DNA of 64,000 nucleotides from Halichondria panicea (GCF_963675165.1 NC_087390.1:3796001-3860000), one strand, 5' to 3'; numbered from the stretch's first letter, positions 11,400 to 22,714 are shown. A program made the numbers and translations. The notes: a model not told the origin generated them from the letters alone.

Positions 11400-13900
11400 G
11401 TAAGGAGGGCTGCAGTAGTAATCAACTCCTTATAGCTTACTCTTGCTGTGACAATTATTAATTGAACTGTGGGGCGGGATTACGCATGTGCAACAAAAGG
11501 CGCCATTGCTAGCTGGCTGTACTGCACTGTGTAGCTGTAGGATCTAGGATGGATCAGGACACTCACTGTACTAATAGGTTACGTTAGTACTGCTAAGTAA
11601 TAGTAGCAAGGAAATGCTATCCTAGCAAGGTGTACATGTAGTCTATGTGTATCTATATACCATATATAAAATTAGCATAGGTTCACCGTTGTGTGCCAGT
11701 GGTGATTTATCTTTAGGCAGGGGGGTTCTGGGGGGTTCTGTGTGCGTCTGTTCTGTGTGAGCCTTGGTTGTCAAGATGTGTCGTCTTTAGGCAGGAGGGT
11801 TCTTGTATCCAATACATAGGTAGTTTTTGCCCCTACCCCTGGATCCGCCCCAGTTGGAGTCCAATCCTCCACGTATTGGTTGGACTCCGCCCAACTAACT
11901 TGGACATATTTGTGTAGACACGCCCATACCTGCTTGATCGGAGCCGCTGCTACTGTTTTTAGTTTTTAAACAAGTGGGTTGTTTCAAGTGGGTTGTTTCA
12001 ACATTGACACGCGTGTCATTTGATATCCACCAACATTGTGAAATTCGCCAGAGGTACAAGGAAAAGCATATAGCTAGGGAAGTCTTAATATCTTGGAACA
12101 TTACAATCCATTTGTAAATAATTACTCACGTGACAATATGGCCATGATACTGTTTGTGCGTTTTTTCCCACTTCTTTATCTTTGAGTCACATTCTCTGTA
12201 TAGATTTTTAGTACCATTGTTGAAGTGCTGCTTTCGATCTCAAGGTATTGTCTCTTTAGAAATTGGGATTGTGTTTGTATACTTCCTTGGTAGGTTGTTT
12301 TGTTCTCTTTTCCAAACAATTTACGGTAATGCCGTTTGGAAGGTGTAGTTCGTATCAGATGGTTTCGCATTCAAACGGCGGTATGTGAAGCTCCAACACA
12401 TTGTGTGTTAGTTTCTAATAATGCAGCCTACTTCATTGGACGGCCCGGCCTGATTTTCATTATCAATCTCCAGAACCGCAAACTCATCTTCTTACGTGAT
12501 AGTAGTGTCCAATTTGTCAGGGTCGTCGCTTTCATTCTGTATTGTTATGTCTTTGTCGTGGCGATGGCGTCGGTTCGTGTCGTATCTGTGGGATCAACTT
12601 TTCGTCTCCAAAGGGCGACCAACAGAGGCCGTCCGGAGTGCAACTGTGTCACATCTGTCTCTTAGTTGAGTCACGTCTTTCTTCACACAGTCCATCCATG
12701 TACTCAAAAGGTAAGTGCGTACAGTTGATGAGCGAAAGTATGGGATTAGATGGATACCTTGAGTTGTTGGCATTGTGATATCAAAAAATTCTATATTTCC
12801 GTTAGGTAATTCACCATGTGCCTTCGCCCTCAATTAGATAGTCTGAGATGGTTTCTAACAGGGAGTGTTTCTTCATTGTGTTTTGTTCTATCACTGTGTT
12901 AGCTTACTGGGCAGTACTTTGTTGCTTTAGCTCCTCTTGTACTGATAAGGGCGATGTCCGTTTTGTAATGTCCGTTTTGTTATGTCCTTTAGTGTTCCAA
13001 ACATTCGTTCCTCGCTGTCTGCGTTTAGTAGTCGGGGGGATATCACTCAATTGGAGAATGAGCTAGTAGTGCATGTCCCCAGAGCTTTCGTTGTGTCAGC
13101 TTTTTGGGGATTGGGGATGGGAAATAACTTTCTTAGTAACATCCAATGTTTCCATGGTATAGTGTATCCTAATGTATCGAGACAAATGTATCGAGACAAT
13201 TAGCTTGATTCCTTCTGGTAGTAATACTGCTGCATCTCGGTAGAGTAAGGCATCATATGTCGACCACACCCTATACTCGAACGGTCGCCACGGCTAAGTG
13301 ACTGATCAATATGCCAGGCCAGACGACGGGTCGGTTAACTTGCAGTAGCGTTAGATCTTGGATATCACAGAGATCGTTGCACAAAAATAGGTGGGTGTGG
13401 GTGTTCGATAATTCATAAAATTGGTCAAACGTATTCAAATTAGAACAGCTGCACATACATGCATCGACTTATCACAATTTTAACTAGCCTAGCTATTGCT
13501 GCAAGCCCGAGCTCAACCCTTGCTTGCAGTGCAGTTGGCAGCCAAGTCTTGCAAGGCACTATGGAATAAGGCTTCGAACAGGGCGGGGCCAAAATTGTCA
13601 CGTGAAACACATGCGTTATCCACCTGTCTCTCTGCTCTAGTCTACAGTCTAGCTCTGGTTTGGAAAGATGGTATACTAGCTGTTAATTGTTGTTTAGACT
13701 TTAGTGTATAGTGTTAATTTATAGTCTATTTAACAGCCCTAAATTTTACTCTTTATTGACAATTTTAATGACAGTGTTGCCGGTGAATATCAATAATATT
13801 GTGTTCTGTACTTGCTGCGGTATTTCTTTGAAAATAGGAATGCACCCTTATAATTATGCACCCTTATATATGCACCCTTATAATTATTTGTTGATAATGG
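11400..13900. other. Mostly unannotated; weak minus-strand coding signal at 12150-12840
   Basis: Between 12840 and 12150 the minus strand gives several short frames of coding-like composition, including an acidic piece (DEFAVLEIDNENQAGPSNE) and a Lys/Gln-rich piece, but with stops between them and no clear splice pattern. The rest shows only short direct duplications (11720-11745, 11960-12000, 13165-13200, 13840-13890). Confidence 0.25.
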
Positions 13901-13926
13901 TTCAAGTTTATTAGGCTGTGTTTCAT

Positions 13927-15356
13927 GAGCGAAATCTACAACAACGTACGGCATATGCACGAGATGTTCGGGATAAGCAACAAGTTTCGTGTAGTGAAAC
14001 CATGTGTCCACCTTTGCGTCCCCCTACATACCACAATTGGAGGATCTGAAAACCTGGCTAAAGCAGTTGAAGCATACAAGCTTCTGAAGTATATGGAGTT
14101 CCGAAGACTACACTCTATGACCATGCGATGAAGCATCTCTATCTCTCTGCGCAAGGACCTGAGCGATATCTGAATATTACTTTGCAACTTTTTGATTGGT
14201 GTGAGTCAGATCGGCACAAGACCGCAGGTTATGAGATTGTACAGCAGTACATTGATAAGAAAAACATCAACAAAATAGTGTCAAATGGCTGGTGGCAACG
14301 TTTTCGACAGCACTCTCCCTGGTCAGATCTATGGCCATGGACAGATCTTCTCCTTTTGGAGAATACCCTCAGGACCAATAATCTGCTAGACAAAGCTAAG
14401 ACTGAACAAAAGGCGCCAAGAACCCCACAAAGGCTCAAATAACTATTTTATCTTGTGTCAATGCTGCGGGGGACTGCATTCCTCATCTTCGACCGGAAAA
14501 AACTAAATCCGCAACACTGAGGTACAGGTACCCAACACTGTTTGTCCAACAAAGGGTGGAGCTCTCTTCCAAGACTGGTTTTCACAGCACTTCCTGTGTT
14601 ATGCTCCTCCCCTTTTACTCTTAATGGATGGTCATTCCTCACACTACTCTGCAGAAATGATCCGTATAGCCGTATAGCAGCTGTGATTCTTTTTGTTCTG
14701 CCCACTTGACAAAGGCATGTTTTCGGCATTGAAATCCAACTGGAAGCACGTCTGTCATGAGTTTATTACACGAAACCCAGGGCGAGTCATCAGCCGTTAT
14801 GACTTTCAACACTCTTCCACAAGGCATGGGATCTGTCAATGACAATCATCAATATCAAGGTTGGGTTTAAAATAACCCCATTCAATAGTAGGGCTATCAC
14901 ATTGCCTGGCGAGGATAAATTTGAACGGTTTAACCCGGACTCGTTGGCTGAGCAAACAGGGCTCAAGTACAAGTACATTCCAATTTGTCAGAGGCCAAGT
15001 CACCAAGATGCCAATGAGGGAGAACAATCAAATCAGTCCGCTACATTGTGATTTGGGAGGTGGAAACGATTCTGATGACAGTTTTGCACTGATGACAGTT
15101 TTGCAGAGGCACTTCTTCAATATCACGTTTTCCAATATGCTTACTTTGCCGCAGGAACCCTGTAAGATTCCGATAAAGCATCCCAAGTCATCTGGGCGTG
15201 CGTTGAGTCTAGAACAACAGTTAGCTGCAGATGATGCAAAGGCAAAGGCGACGGCAAGAAGCAATTAAAGAGAGATCAAAAGAAAAAGCAAGGAAAGAAA
15301 GGAAAAGCAGTCAACAGTAGAGCCAAGTGGAGAACCAAAGGATGGTGCCTGCAGTG
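13927..15356 (+). pseudogene. Eroded pogo/CENP-B-type DDE transposase
   Basis: The order of motifs matches a pogo-type transposase. There is an N-terminal helix-turn-helix piece (13927-13980, SEIYNNVRHMHEMFGISN), a CENP-B-like DNA-binding part (IVQQYIDKKNINKIVSNGWW at about 14235-14295) and the DDE core segment LLLLMDGHSSHYSAEMIRIA, with the second catalytic Asp at 14627-14629. KNPGRV-like and RYDF segments follow, then the conserved C-terminal stretch KFERFNPDSLAEQTGLKY (about 14915-14965) and a Lys/Arg-rich tail. The region that should hold the first catalytic Asp is largely missing. Several frame changes coincide with short duplications, such as the doubled CCGTATAG at 14661-14676. One in-frame stop sits at 15266-15268, after which the same frame runs to a GTAAGT donor at 15357 and into the BRCT exon. 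I see no flanking inverted repeats. Confidence 0.78.
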
Positions 15357-15408
15357 GTAAGTGACCTCATGTTCACTCGATTTTCTTATTATTACACTCT
15401 CATTTCAG

Positions 15409-15678
15409 TGATCGAAGATGCTGATCTTCTTGCTGGCTTAGTGATATGTGTAACCGGTTCAACTAAGGGACGAGCAGTAGTAGAATGTCGTGGTGGAGTG
15501 TACATGGTCTCAAATAAGTGTACTCACTTACTGGTGTGGACAAACACAGGTATTTTACTCCATGGTAATTATTCGGACAATCAACTGACATATGGTACCG
15601 TACACCCAAAGTGGTTGCTAGACAGCATTGACAAGAATGAAGTTCAATCTGAAGTCGACTATTTTGTACACACTGATG
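15409..15678 (+). CDS. BRCT-domain exon
   Basis: A 270-bp exon sits between a CATTTCAG acceptor and a GATG/GTATGT donor and is open throughout. It reads DADLLAGLVICVTGSTKG, later NKCTHLLVW, then TVHPKWLLDSIDKNEV. The hydrophobic start strand, Gly turn, CTHLL strand and the W of the last helix (HPKWLLDSI) are the hallmarks of a BRCT domain, a phosphopeptide- or DNA-end-binding module usual in DNA-repair proteins. The exon is in phase with the preceding exon, which ends the transposase-like frame, and with the next at 15745, which reads DDYYPPGPNISNF. The gene may therefore be a transposase-BRCT fusion or a host gene whose 5' end abuts the transposase relic. Confidence 0.72.
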
Positions 15679-15744
15679 GTATGTACATCATTTTAATGCA
15701 TACACATAATACATGCATACACATAATACACTTTTCTTTTATAG

Positions 15745-15795
15745 ATGATGACTACTATCCTCCTGGTCCAAATATAAGCAATTTTAGAATTTTAG
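15745..15795 (+). CDS. Exon following the BRCT domain
   Basis: After a CTTTTATAG acceptor the sequence continues in the BRCT exon's phase as DDDYYPPGPNISNF. The 3' border is unclear (a GTGACG at about 15796 is a weak donor). Linker-like composition. Confidence 0.4.
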
Positions 15796-16048
15796 TGACG
15801 GTTAACTATGCATGTATTATATTTGATAGAATTTGTGGAGAAAATAATTATATGCAAAAAGGAGCAGTTCCTTGAATGGTAATAAATTGAGTACTTCCGA
15901 GATATACTGTTAATGTGATGCTTCTTATTTATTTATGCAGCGAAGCGTACTTGATGCAACTTAGCCGAGGATATTGACACACCTGCAGATTCAAATGGTA
16001 GAGTGTAGAATGTTCTACATCGCACTATGCTTTATTGTCCTTCTGCAG

Positions 16049-16239
16049 TGAGACAAGAAGATTCTATACCAGACAACAGTAGTCCGCTGAAGAAGAAAGG
16101 TAAATCCTTGTTATCTTTGTTAGTTCTTTGTCTAACTTTGTATTGTACTTTGTATTGTACATAATTATAATTATGTTTTTAGGAAAACCTCCTGCAAAGG
16201 CGGCAACTCGCTCCGTGTTTTCTGTAAATCCCGCGTCTG
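16049..16239 (+). CDS. Exon pair a1/b1: Lys/Pro-rich linker
   Basis: Exon a1 (16049-16099, 51 bp; CTGCAG acceptor, GTAAAT donor) reads VRQEDSIPDNSSPLKKKG. Exon b1 (16183-16239, 57 bp) reads KPPAKAATRSVFSVNPASG and ends at GTAAGG. Both are phase 1, so they can be repeated without loss of frame. They are the first copy of a tandem pair and lie downstream of the BRCT exon in the same orientation. The product is probably a flexible basic linker. Confidence 0.55.
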
Positions 16240-16352
16240 GTAAGGGGTTGCCATAGCACCCACACACATACACGAACAACTGACTGCTGCGAAGAGAAGC
16301 AATGATAGCAAACAAGTCACAGTTGCTTTATGTGCTACTTTGTCTATTGCAG

Positions 16353-16526
16353 TGAGACAAGAAGAATCTTTTTCAGAGGATGTAGTCCGCTGAAGAAGAA
16401 AGGTAAATCCTTGTTAGTTCTTTGTCTAACTTTGTATTGTACATAATTATATGTTTTTAGGAAAGCCTCCTGCAAAGGCGGCAACTCGCTCCGTGTCTGG
16501 GAAATCTTCTGTAAAGCCCGCTTCTG
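16353..16526 (+). CDS. Exon pair a2/b2: tandem duplicate
   Basis: Exon a2 (16353-16402) and exon b2 (16461-16526) repeat a1/b1 with an offset of about 304 bp, including intron sequence such as GTAAATCCTTGTTA. a2 reads VRQEESFSEDV, then a one-base loss shifts the frame before PLKKK. b2 reads KPPAKAATRSVSGKSSVKPAS with the same phase. This is a clear local tandem duplication of two exons with their intron. Confidence 0.55.
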
Positions 16527-17222
16527 GTAAGCTTCAAAACGAACTTATCATTGCTAGTACTAATATCCGGCGGGGGAAGTTATACTGTATTCTCTGTGCA
16601 GTTAAAGGTGCTGACCCATAGTAACAAATTGATAACATTTAACCACAAGAATGCAGATAGTATGGCTGCAATAATTGCACACGCAATGTTTACAATCACT
16701 GCGTGCGCATTATATCTCATTAGTTGTGGCTGCGCTCGCACGTACACTGTACTACCATACTACCGCAATATCATTTGGGGGCGTGGCTTTCATTTGCGAG
16801 CTATTTAGCCATTACCGTAGAGGGTAAGCGTTAAAACGTTCGATCTGGAGTTCCACGTGCAGGATAGGGCCTATATTTAGCATAGTTAACCCATGATGTC
16901 ATGTTAACAACATTACAGAGAGGTTTGATCCATATATGGTCTAGATTCAGAGGAGGTCCGACAACAGTGCGCCTGAGCTTTCTGAAGCAACGCTCTTTAG
17001 TAAAAAAAGGATCATTATGCCGATTCAGCAAAAAGCTAAAGAAGATAAATGTCACACAAAGTTAATTTTGGCAGGCTGCTGAATATGAATAAAATGCAAT
17101 GTGCGCTACAAGTTCTATACCAGACACTTCAGTTGACATTGCCATTAATAATGAGGTAAACGTCTCTGTGCTGAACATAGGTGTACAATTCACATGCAGA
17201 ATTCCAAGCTTTTCTGTAATTG

Positions 17223-18013
17223 AAGTTGAACTGCACTGAGGCAAGGAACATTAATTTTCAGTTTGAACATTTAGATGGATCTGTACGTGTGTATGATGGA
17301 TTCTTGAGATCAGACCAGAGCTTTCCAGACCCTTCTAGACCGTCTACCACCCCTTTTGCTATCACTATTAAAGACCATTGTTTTGTTGATGTAAGTGCTT
17401 CCCAATTTTGTTGTACTGGCGCATACTCAAATACTATGTACTTCTCTTACAGGTTGAAGAGTTTTGTAAAGTTGTGTATGTACGACACCTAAAGGCTTTT
17501 GACAAGCTTGGTTTTCTAATCGTATGAGATTGGCTACTTAATGATGGAAACTGTGACGATGATACTGATAGTAGTGTGTGTGACAGAATATCTAGTAAAG
17601 AGTTTGCATCCCAAGAAGAAGACACTTAAGAGAGCTATGTTCCATTTAAATGCATAGGTGTCACTCGTGATATGGAGTATCAGAACATTCTCCATGAAGT
17701 TAAGGATATAATTAAAAGTGGTGACATTGTTCCAGTGAAGATGAAACCTGAGCCAGAGAATATTGTTGATCCTGAGGCAATTTCTTTTCAGTGCCTTCAT
17801 AATGGGGTTTGGCGGACAATTGGTTATGTTGTTTCTGAAATTTGTGAGGAAGTACACACAGCTATCAAACAAGGGGACATATTAGTAGTCGAGTTCGTGT
17901 GGGTAAAGTTCAAGCTTTGGAAGAAACAGCCTGGCTATTATGCTTGTATTGGAGTCACTCGGAGAGGAGAATGGTCGATAAAGGTTAAAAGATGTTGTAG
18001 CACCTTTACTTGA
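17223..18013 (+). pseudogene. HIRAN-domain-like protein gene in TIR element
   Basis: The 5' part (17223-17391) reads ARNINFQFEHLDGSVRVYDG and FAITIKDHCFVD up to GTAAGT. Then comes VEEFCKVVYVRHLKAFDKLGF, and an acidic stretch with stops. The 3' exon (about 17640-18013) is open and reads FKCIGVTRDMEYQN, VPVKMKPEPENIVDPEAISF, WRTIGYVVSEICEEVHTAI and GYYACIGVTRRGEW. The pattern EPxNxxDPxAIxFxC followed by IGYV is the HIRAN signature, a small beta-barrel that in HLTF/Rad5 proteins binds single-stranded DNA ends. Two frame breaks lie around 17522-17635. The gene sits between the 87-bp inverted repeats, so it is probably cargo of that transposon. The HIRAN part is confident, the N-terminal role unknown. 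Confidence 0.65.
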
Positions 18014-18154
18014 ACTGCAACTTGCAATAATTGTATGGTCATCATCTGTCACAGTTGTTAATTTTGAACGTATGACATTGGATAATTAACGCATGCAAAT
18101 GACGTATGAATACAAGGTAAAGAATACATAATAGCAATAATACGTCCTCGAAAG

Positions 18155-18860
18155 TTAGACATACGAGTGTTCGGAGATGTAATTGGGAATATTAGGTGGT
18201 GGCGGCAGCTCTTCTGGTGGATTGTGAAAAATTGCTGTTTTGTGTGATGGAAGGGACGTAGAAGTGGCCATCGATTCAGCTCTCGGGACTCTAGGCATTT
18301 TTCTAGGTGATTGTGTGGATGGAATGTCAAAATCAGGTCTGTCACCCTCATAGAAGCGGTCGTGATTGGAGGTATAATAAAAATACGGCAGATCGGGGTC
18401 ATTCCGTTTCTCATACTGTTATAGGTCTCTTTGTGCCTATTGCTTTCGCCAAGTTGTACATCACATTGGTTCCACCACCACGATCCAATTGTACCATAGC
18501 CTCAAGAGAGAGAATTAGATAATCGGAAGGATAAACTCTTTCATAATAAAGAAGTGCATATTTCTGGAACAGCTTAGTCACCACAGCGATCTGTTCTTCT
18601 CGACAGAGCTCTGATATTGTCTGACCAGTGCCTGATAAAACACAATTGTTCATCATTGGGCAAGAAGAGTTTGTTTTATTGGTCAAATTGTATTCAGCCT
18701 TGGCATTGTCAGGAGAGGAGAAACGGTTTTGCAGCTCCCTCTGAACAGTGTTTCGACAGGCATCAGCTAGCTACAGTAGATGAGATAGAAAATTCACCAT
18801 TATTTTTATGATACTAACATCTAGTAGCAGTTTACCTGTGCGTACTGCTTCCATGCTTCC
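18155..18860 (-). pseudogene. Convergent gene in TIR element, C-terminal DLPYFYY...YEGDRP type
   Basis: Minus strand: a small exon (18860-18836) ending MEAWKQYAQ before GTAAAC, then from 18766 a frame reading DACRNTVQRELQNRFSSPDN, SGTGQTISELCREEQIAVV and YYERVYPSDYLILSLEAM, closing at about 18411. With one frame change it continues as NDPDLPYFYYTSNHDRFYEG, a Pro/Arg-rich tail and a stop at 18155-18157. The DPDLPxxYY...YEGxRPxFD tail is shared with the gene at 44760-45905 on the same strand, where it follows DDVECFFS. That motif is missing here, so a deletion is likely. The family is multicopy and unnamed to me; its position opposite the HIRAN gene inside terminal repeats makes a transposon protein plausible. 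Confidence 0.5.
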
Positions 18861-19024
18861 ATGTTTACAAAAAGAAATTCAGAGGTATATTTCCAAAACT
18901 GATGTTTTCTTCCAAATGCTTGCATGCACTGCACTGCTTTTGCTGAATCAGCATAATGATCTTTTTTTTTACTAAAGAGCGTTGCTTCAGAAAGCTCAGG
19001 CGCACTGTTGTCGGACCTCCTCTG

Positions 19025-19720
19025 CTCTGCGCACTTAAGGCCCGGGTCCAGATTTCAACACCAAAATTTACACTATGTTCATACTGCTGTATTGCAATAT
19101 ACAGTGTATGCTGCATCAAAATGATCCAAAATGAAGCTCAATGTTTTCTTTTTCCAAAAAACTAATTAGCTTAATTCAATTATGCTAATTAGTCCCATAA
19201 ATGGTGATGACGTCATGGCACTTTCAGAAAGAGAAGTGCAAATACGGCGTTGAAGATGCCAAGATCAAGCTTCAAAAACAAGGCTAGATGAACATCTCAT
19301 AGCTAGGTACTAGTATCCTTGATGGGAAGAGTAGGAGTTATTGTATTCTTGAGATACACAAAATAGCCTACCTCTAGAGTGGCTGTCAGAGCTAAAGAAG
19401 CTAGCATAGCTAAAGTTTTGGACATTTTTACTTCCCATCAAGGAAACATAATCATAACAACATACTCTATCTTTTGAGGGCCTAAACAGCTACTCTTACC
19501 TTGTTTAAGTCCGCCGTATTTGTTGCCAAAGATTATCTATAATAGTTCTAGCAGCTAGCTAAGCAAATACATTGACCTTATGACGTCACATGCAATGAAT
19601 AACATTAATAAACATTATGAATCTCATTAACACTACATGATCTACATGATCTACATAAAATGTTGGCAATGAATAAAATTAATCTTATCAGTGCCTGACC
19701 CAGGCCTTAACTGCGCAGAG
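19025..19720. mobile_element. 0.7-kb non-autonomous element, full copy
   Basis: It begins CTCTGCGCACTTAAGGCC directly at the end of the 87-bp inverted repeat and ends CCTTAACTGCGCAGAG directly before TGGTCTAGATT, giving terminal inverted repeats of about 22 bp. No coding potential. Related copies are at 20045-20662 (inverted), 4915-5235 and 27890-28130 (partial). Confidence 0.72.
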
Positions 19721-20044
19721 TGGTCTAGATTTTTCTAAACTGGGTGTGTCACAGCAAAAAAAGTCTATAAATTGAACACAGGAGGTTTCTAAAAAAACTT
19801 TCAAACAACATAAAATGATATAAATGATATAAAAACCAAGTCCCTAGCACTAGTGGTTTTCTAAGCGGAACCATTTTTAGCTATTCACTAAAAATGGCTT
19901 GCTGTACCTATTCTGGATGATATTTCTTCTTGATTCTTGAGGTAGGCACTAGTAGGATAGTGCTTTTAAGTATAGTGAAGGACCTATGTCTCTACTGGCA
20001 GCAGTTTCATAGTTAGTTTTCCTTAGCAACAGTGTGGTGGGCCA

Positions 20045-20662
20045 GCACTGATAAGATTAATTTTATTCATTGCCTACATTTTATGTAGATGTAGATCGTG
20101 TAGTGTTAATGAGATTCATAATGTTTATTAATGTTATTCATTGCACATGACGTCATAAGGTCAATGTACTTGCTTAGCTAGCTGCTAGAACTATTATAGA
20201 TCAACAAATACGGCGGACTTAAGACTTAAACAAGGTAAGAGTAGCTGTTTAGGCCCTCAAAAGATAGAGTATGTTGTTATGATTATGTTTCCTTGATGGG
20301 AAGCAAAAATGTCCAATACTCTGACAGCCACTCTAGAGGTAGGGTGTATCTCAAGAATACAATAACTCTTACTCTTCCCATCAAGGATACTAGCTATGAG
20401 ATGTTCATCTTGATCTTGGCATCTTCAATGCCGTATTAATTGCCGTATTTGCAGTTCTCTTTTCTCTTTCTCTTTCTGAAAGTGGCATGACGTCATCACC
20501 ATTTATGGGACTAATTAGCATAGGGACTAATTAGCATAATTGAATTAAGCTAATTAGTTTTTTGGAAAAAGAATCATTTTGGATCATTTTGATGCAAATA
20601 ATACAGGACATAGTGTAAATTTTGGTGTTGAAATCTGGACCCGGGCCTTAAGTGCGCAGAGT
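20045..20662. mobile_element. 0.7-kb element, inverted copy
   Basis: The reverse complement of 19025-19690 is found here with small indels and ends GGACCCGGGCCTTAAGTGCG. The other terminus (about 25 bp) is replaced by unrelated sequence at 20045. With the direct copy it makes a very long inverted repeat with arms of about 620-660 bp and a spacer of about 350 bp. Confidence 0.72.
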
Positions 20663-20734
20663 TCTTAGAGTGCTTGTTCTCGAGGTAAACACCAAGCTGG
20701 TCTCAAGGTGAAGCTTCAAACACTAAAACTAGGC

Positions 20735-21189
20735 TTAACCCTTTAACCGTCACGGGCCACGATCGTGGCCCGCAATAGTGACTTTTTTTGAGAAATTCTA
20801 ATTCTGCGATACTACCTGTATAGAGGAAGAGCTGTAGAATCACGTGTCTAGAATTTTCCAAGCCACGTTGCTATGTTAAAATTTCATTAGCATCTTACCG
20901 CACGAGATTGTTTACTTGTGCCGATGTGCTTGAACAGCTTGAGCACAGCAATGGCGATGTCTCCTCTGGTGATGACAGTGCCTATGGATACCTCCCCAGC
21001 TTTATGCCAGACGCTGATGAACTGTGAGGACATCACGGACCTAGACGCTAGCGCTATAAAATGATAAAAACGGGTGAGCGTAATAACCGTGGTTGTTATG
21101 GCAACACATGTTGCACCATTTTATTCCTTGTTGTATGGGCGTATATAATTATGGTGCTCTGGAGAGACAATTAAGAATTCGACGGTTAA
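20735..21189 (+). pseudogene. piggyBac-like relic, copy 1 (N-terminal acidic region)
   Basis: The segment opens TTAACCCTTTAACCGTCACGG, consistent with a piggyBac-type end, and closes near GACGGTTAA. At 20905-21025 it encodes CADVLEQLEHSNGD, then GDDSAYGYLP and MPDADEL before a stop. This acidic N-terminal region is typical of piggyBac-type transposases (PGBD family). The rest of the protein is absent. The same exon occurs at 38510-38700 and, on the minus strand, at about 60840-60960. Confidence 0.6.
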
Positions 21190-21647
21190 GTAGTCCTTAA
21201 GTAGTCCGAACGAGAAAACTAATTAGTGACCTTAGTTAAGTGCTTCAATCTTGCTTTTTCAATTCTAACACCTTCCTCTGGTTAGTGAGTTGCATGTGAA
21301 GGAGGCTACCAGATTCACGCAGTGGCGGATCCAGGAAAAATGATAGGGGGGTTCCAAACTACGAGCGCGAGCGCGCAGCGCTCCACTTCCGGTCACACGT
21401 GACTAGGGAAAATCCCATACTCAGCCAGCCCATAATAGACTTGCGTAGAGCTAGCTAGCTGAGCTAACCTGAACAGGCAGTTGGTGCATCAAAACAACAG
21501 GTACGATCATTGAATCAAATTACAATAGCTACAATAGCTACAAAACAGATAAATAGCTAGCTGGTACTGCTGAGTAGACTTTGCAGTTGTAACCACAGCA
21601 TGCTCAGTGCACTTTAATTTGCAAGTTCAAATCTACATTCTACAACC

Positions 21648-22440
21648 ATGACTTCAGCACAGCCTCAAAATGAAATCCGATGGAGAATGGTATATCAGTA
21701 TTTTGGACTACAGCTAAGTTTCAAGAAAATTGCTCAAAATTTGAATGTTGATACCACCTTAGACTAATCAAACGATTTGAGGCAAGTGGTGACAAGCCTG
21801 GACATGATCACCATCTGAAGTGAGTTTTTGATTTTAGAGTTAGTGGCTGAACACCCTGGAATATACTATTACAAGACGAGGTTTTCAAGACAACTGGTAC
21901 TCCATCTGTTCTTTTTTGCACAAGAATAGCTGGCCAACGCTCCAGGAGTGTTTACATGATGGATCTTTGTATCTTCGTATTTTTTCCCTGGTGTTCATTG
22001 ACGAAAGTGGTTTCGATTGTCGAGATATCTTGCGCAAGTATTGTTATAGCATAGCTTTAGCTTAAGAGGTCAACCGTGCCAAGCTGTTAGTCATCTACAT
22101 AGAGGAAAGCGATTGTCTGTAATTGCTGCAATGTGCACAGACGGTGCTCTAATCTTTGAGGGAGGGAGGAGTTAATGCTGAATGTTTCCAAACCTTTTTA
22201 GAAGTGGAACTAAGCAGTAAACTTCTGGAGTAAGTGTGCTTGTAATGGACAATGGACTATAACAACTAGTGTACTTTTTACCTCCCTATAGTCAAACCCA
22301 ATATAAGAACTATTCTCAAAGGTTAAATACGTTATGAAGGGCAATGAGAACATTTTAAGGGATATGATTTAGAGACAAATATTTTGTGCGGAGTAACTTC
22401 AGAAGATTGTGTCAACTGGATTGATCATTCTGGATATTGA
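21648..22440 (+). pseudogene. Degenerate Tc1/mariner-like transposase
   Basis: Starting at ATG 21648 the frame reads a helix-turn-helix region (IRWRMVYQYFGLQLSFKKIA, then LNVDT and RLIKRFEASGDKPG). Broken pieces follow: VFIDESGFDCRDILRK (first catalytic Asp), HRGKRLSVIAAMCTDGAL, VNAECFQTFLEVEL, VLVMDNG (second Asp), LPPYSQ and ELFSKVKYVMKGNENILRDM, ending with CVNWIDHSGY and a stop at 22438-22440. The order and spacing fit an IS630/Tc1-type DDE transposase of about 330 residues. At least six frame breaks or stops make it dead. Terminal repeats were not found. Confidence 0.75.
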
Positions 22441-22714
22441 ATGTATAATTAATTGAATGTATAATTATTAACAATTATTATTTACATCATGAACAGATTA
22501 AGTTCACGTAGCGATGACAAAATGCTTGCCTTCTGCTACCATCTTCATACAGACTGTGAAGTGTGCGTAGATCTTTACGCCTTAAATTCGCCTGATTATT
22601 TGGTGAGTAGGTCCTACTCATGGACATCGGCACACAACTGGGTTCTGATTAGGTGATCCCTTGAGTGCGCTAACAATAGCAGCGGCAGCACCTGCCACAA
22701 CTTCCCCAACTGAG

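Larger units (their letters stand above)
16948..19024. mobile_element. DNA transposon-like element with 87-bp terminal inverted repeats
   Basis: The left terminus at 16948, starting CAGAGGAGGTCCGACAACAG, is matched in reverse complement at 18938-19024 over about 87 bp with only a few differences. The 11 bases TGGTCTAGATT precede the left end (16937-16947) and recur at 19721-19731, immediately after the adjoining 0.7-kb element that starts at 19025. They look like a target duplication split by a later insertion at the right edge. Inside are a plus-strand HIRAN-like gene and a convergent minus-strand gene. The long termini and long target duplication resemble MULE-type elements, but no intact transposase is seen, so the superfamily is open. 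Confidence 0.7.

Noticed and set aside
12336..12833. Overlapping plus and minus frames of about 80-110 codons
   Set aside because: Some minus-strand pieces look coding but no consistent frame, splice pattern or family could be supported.
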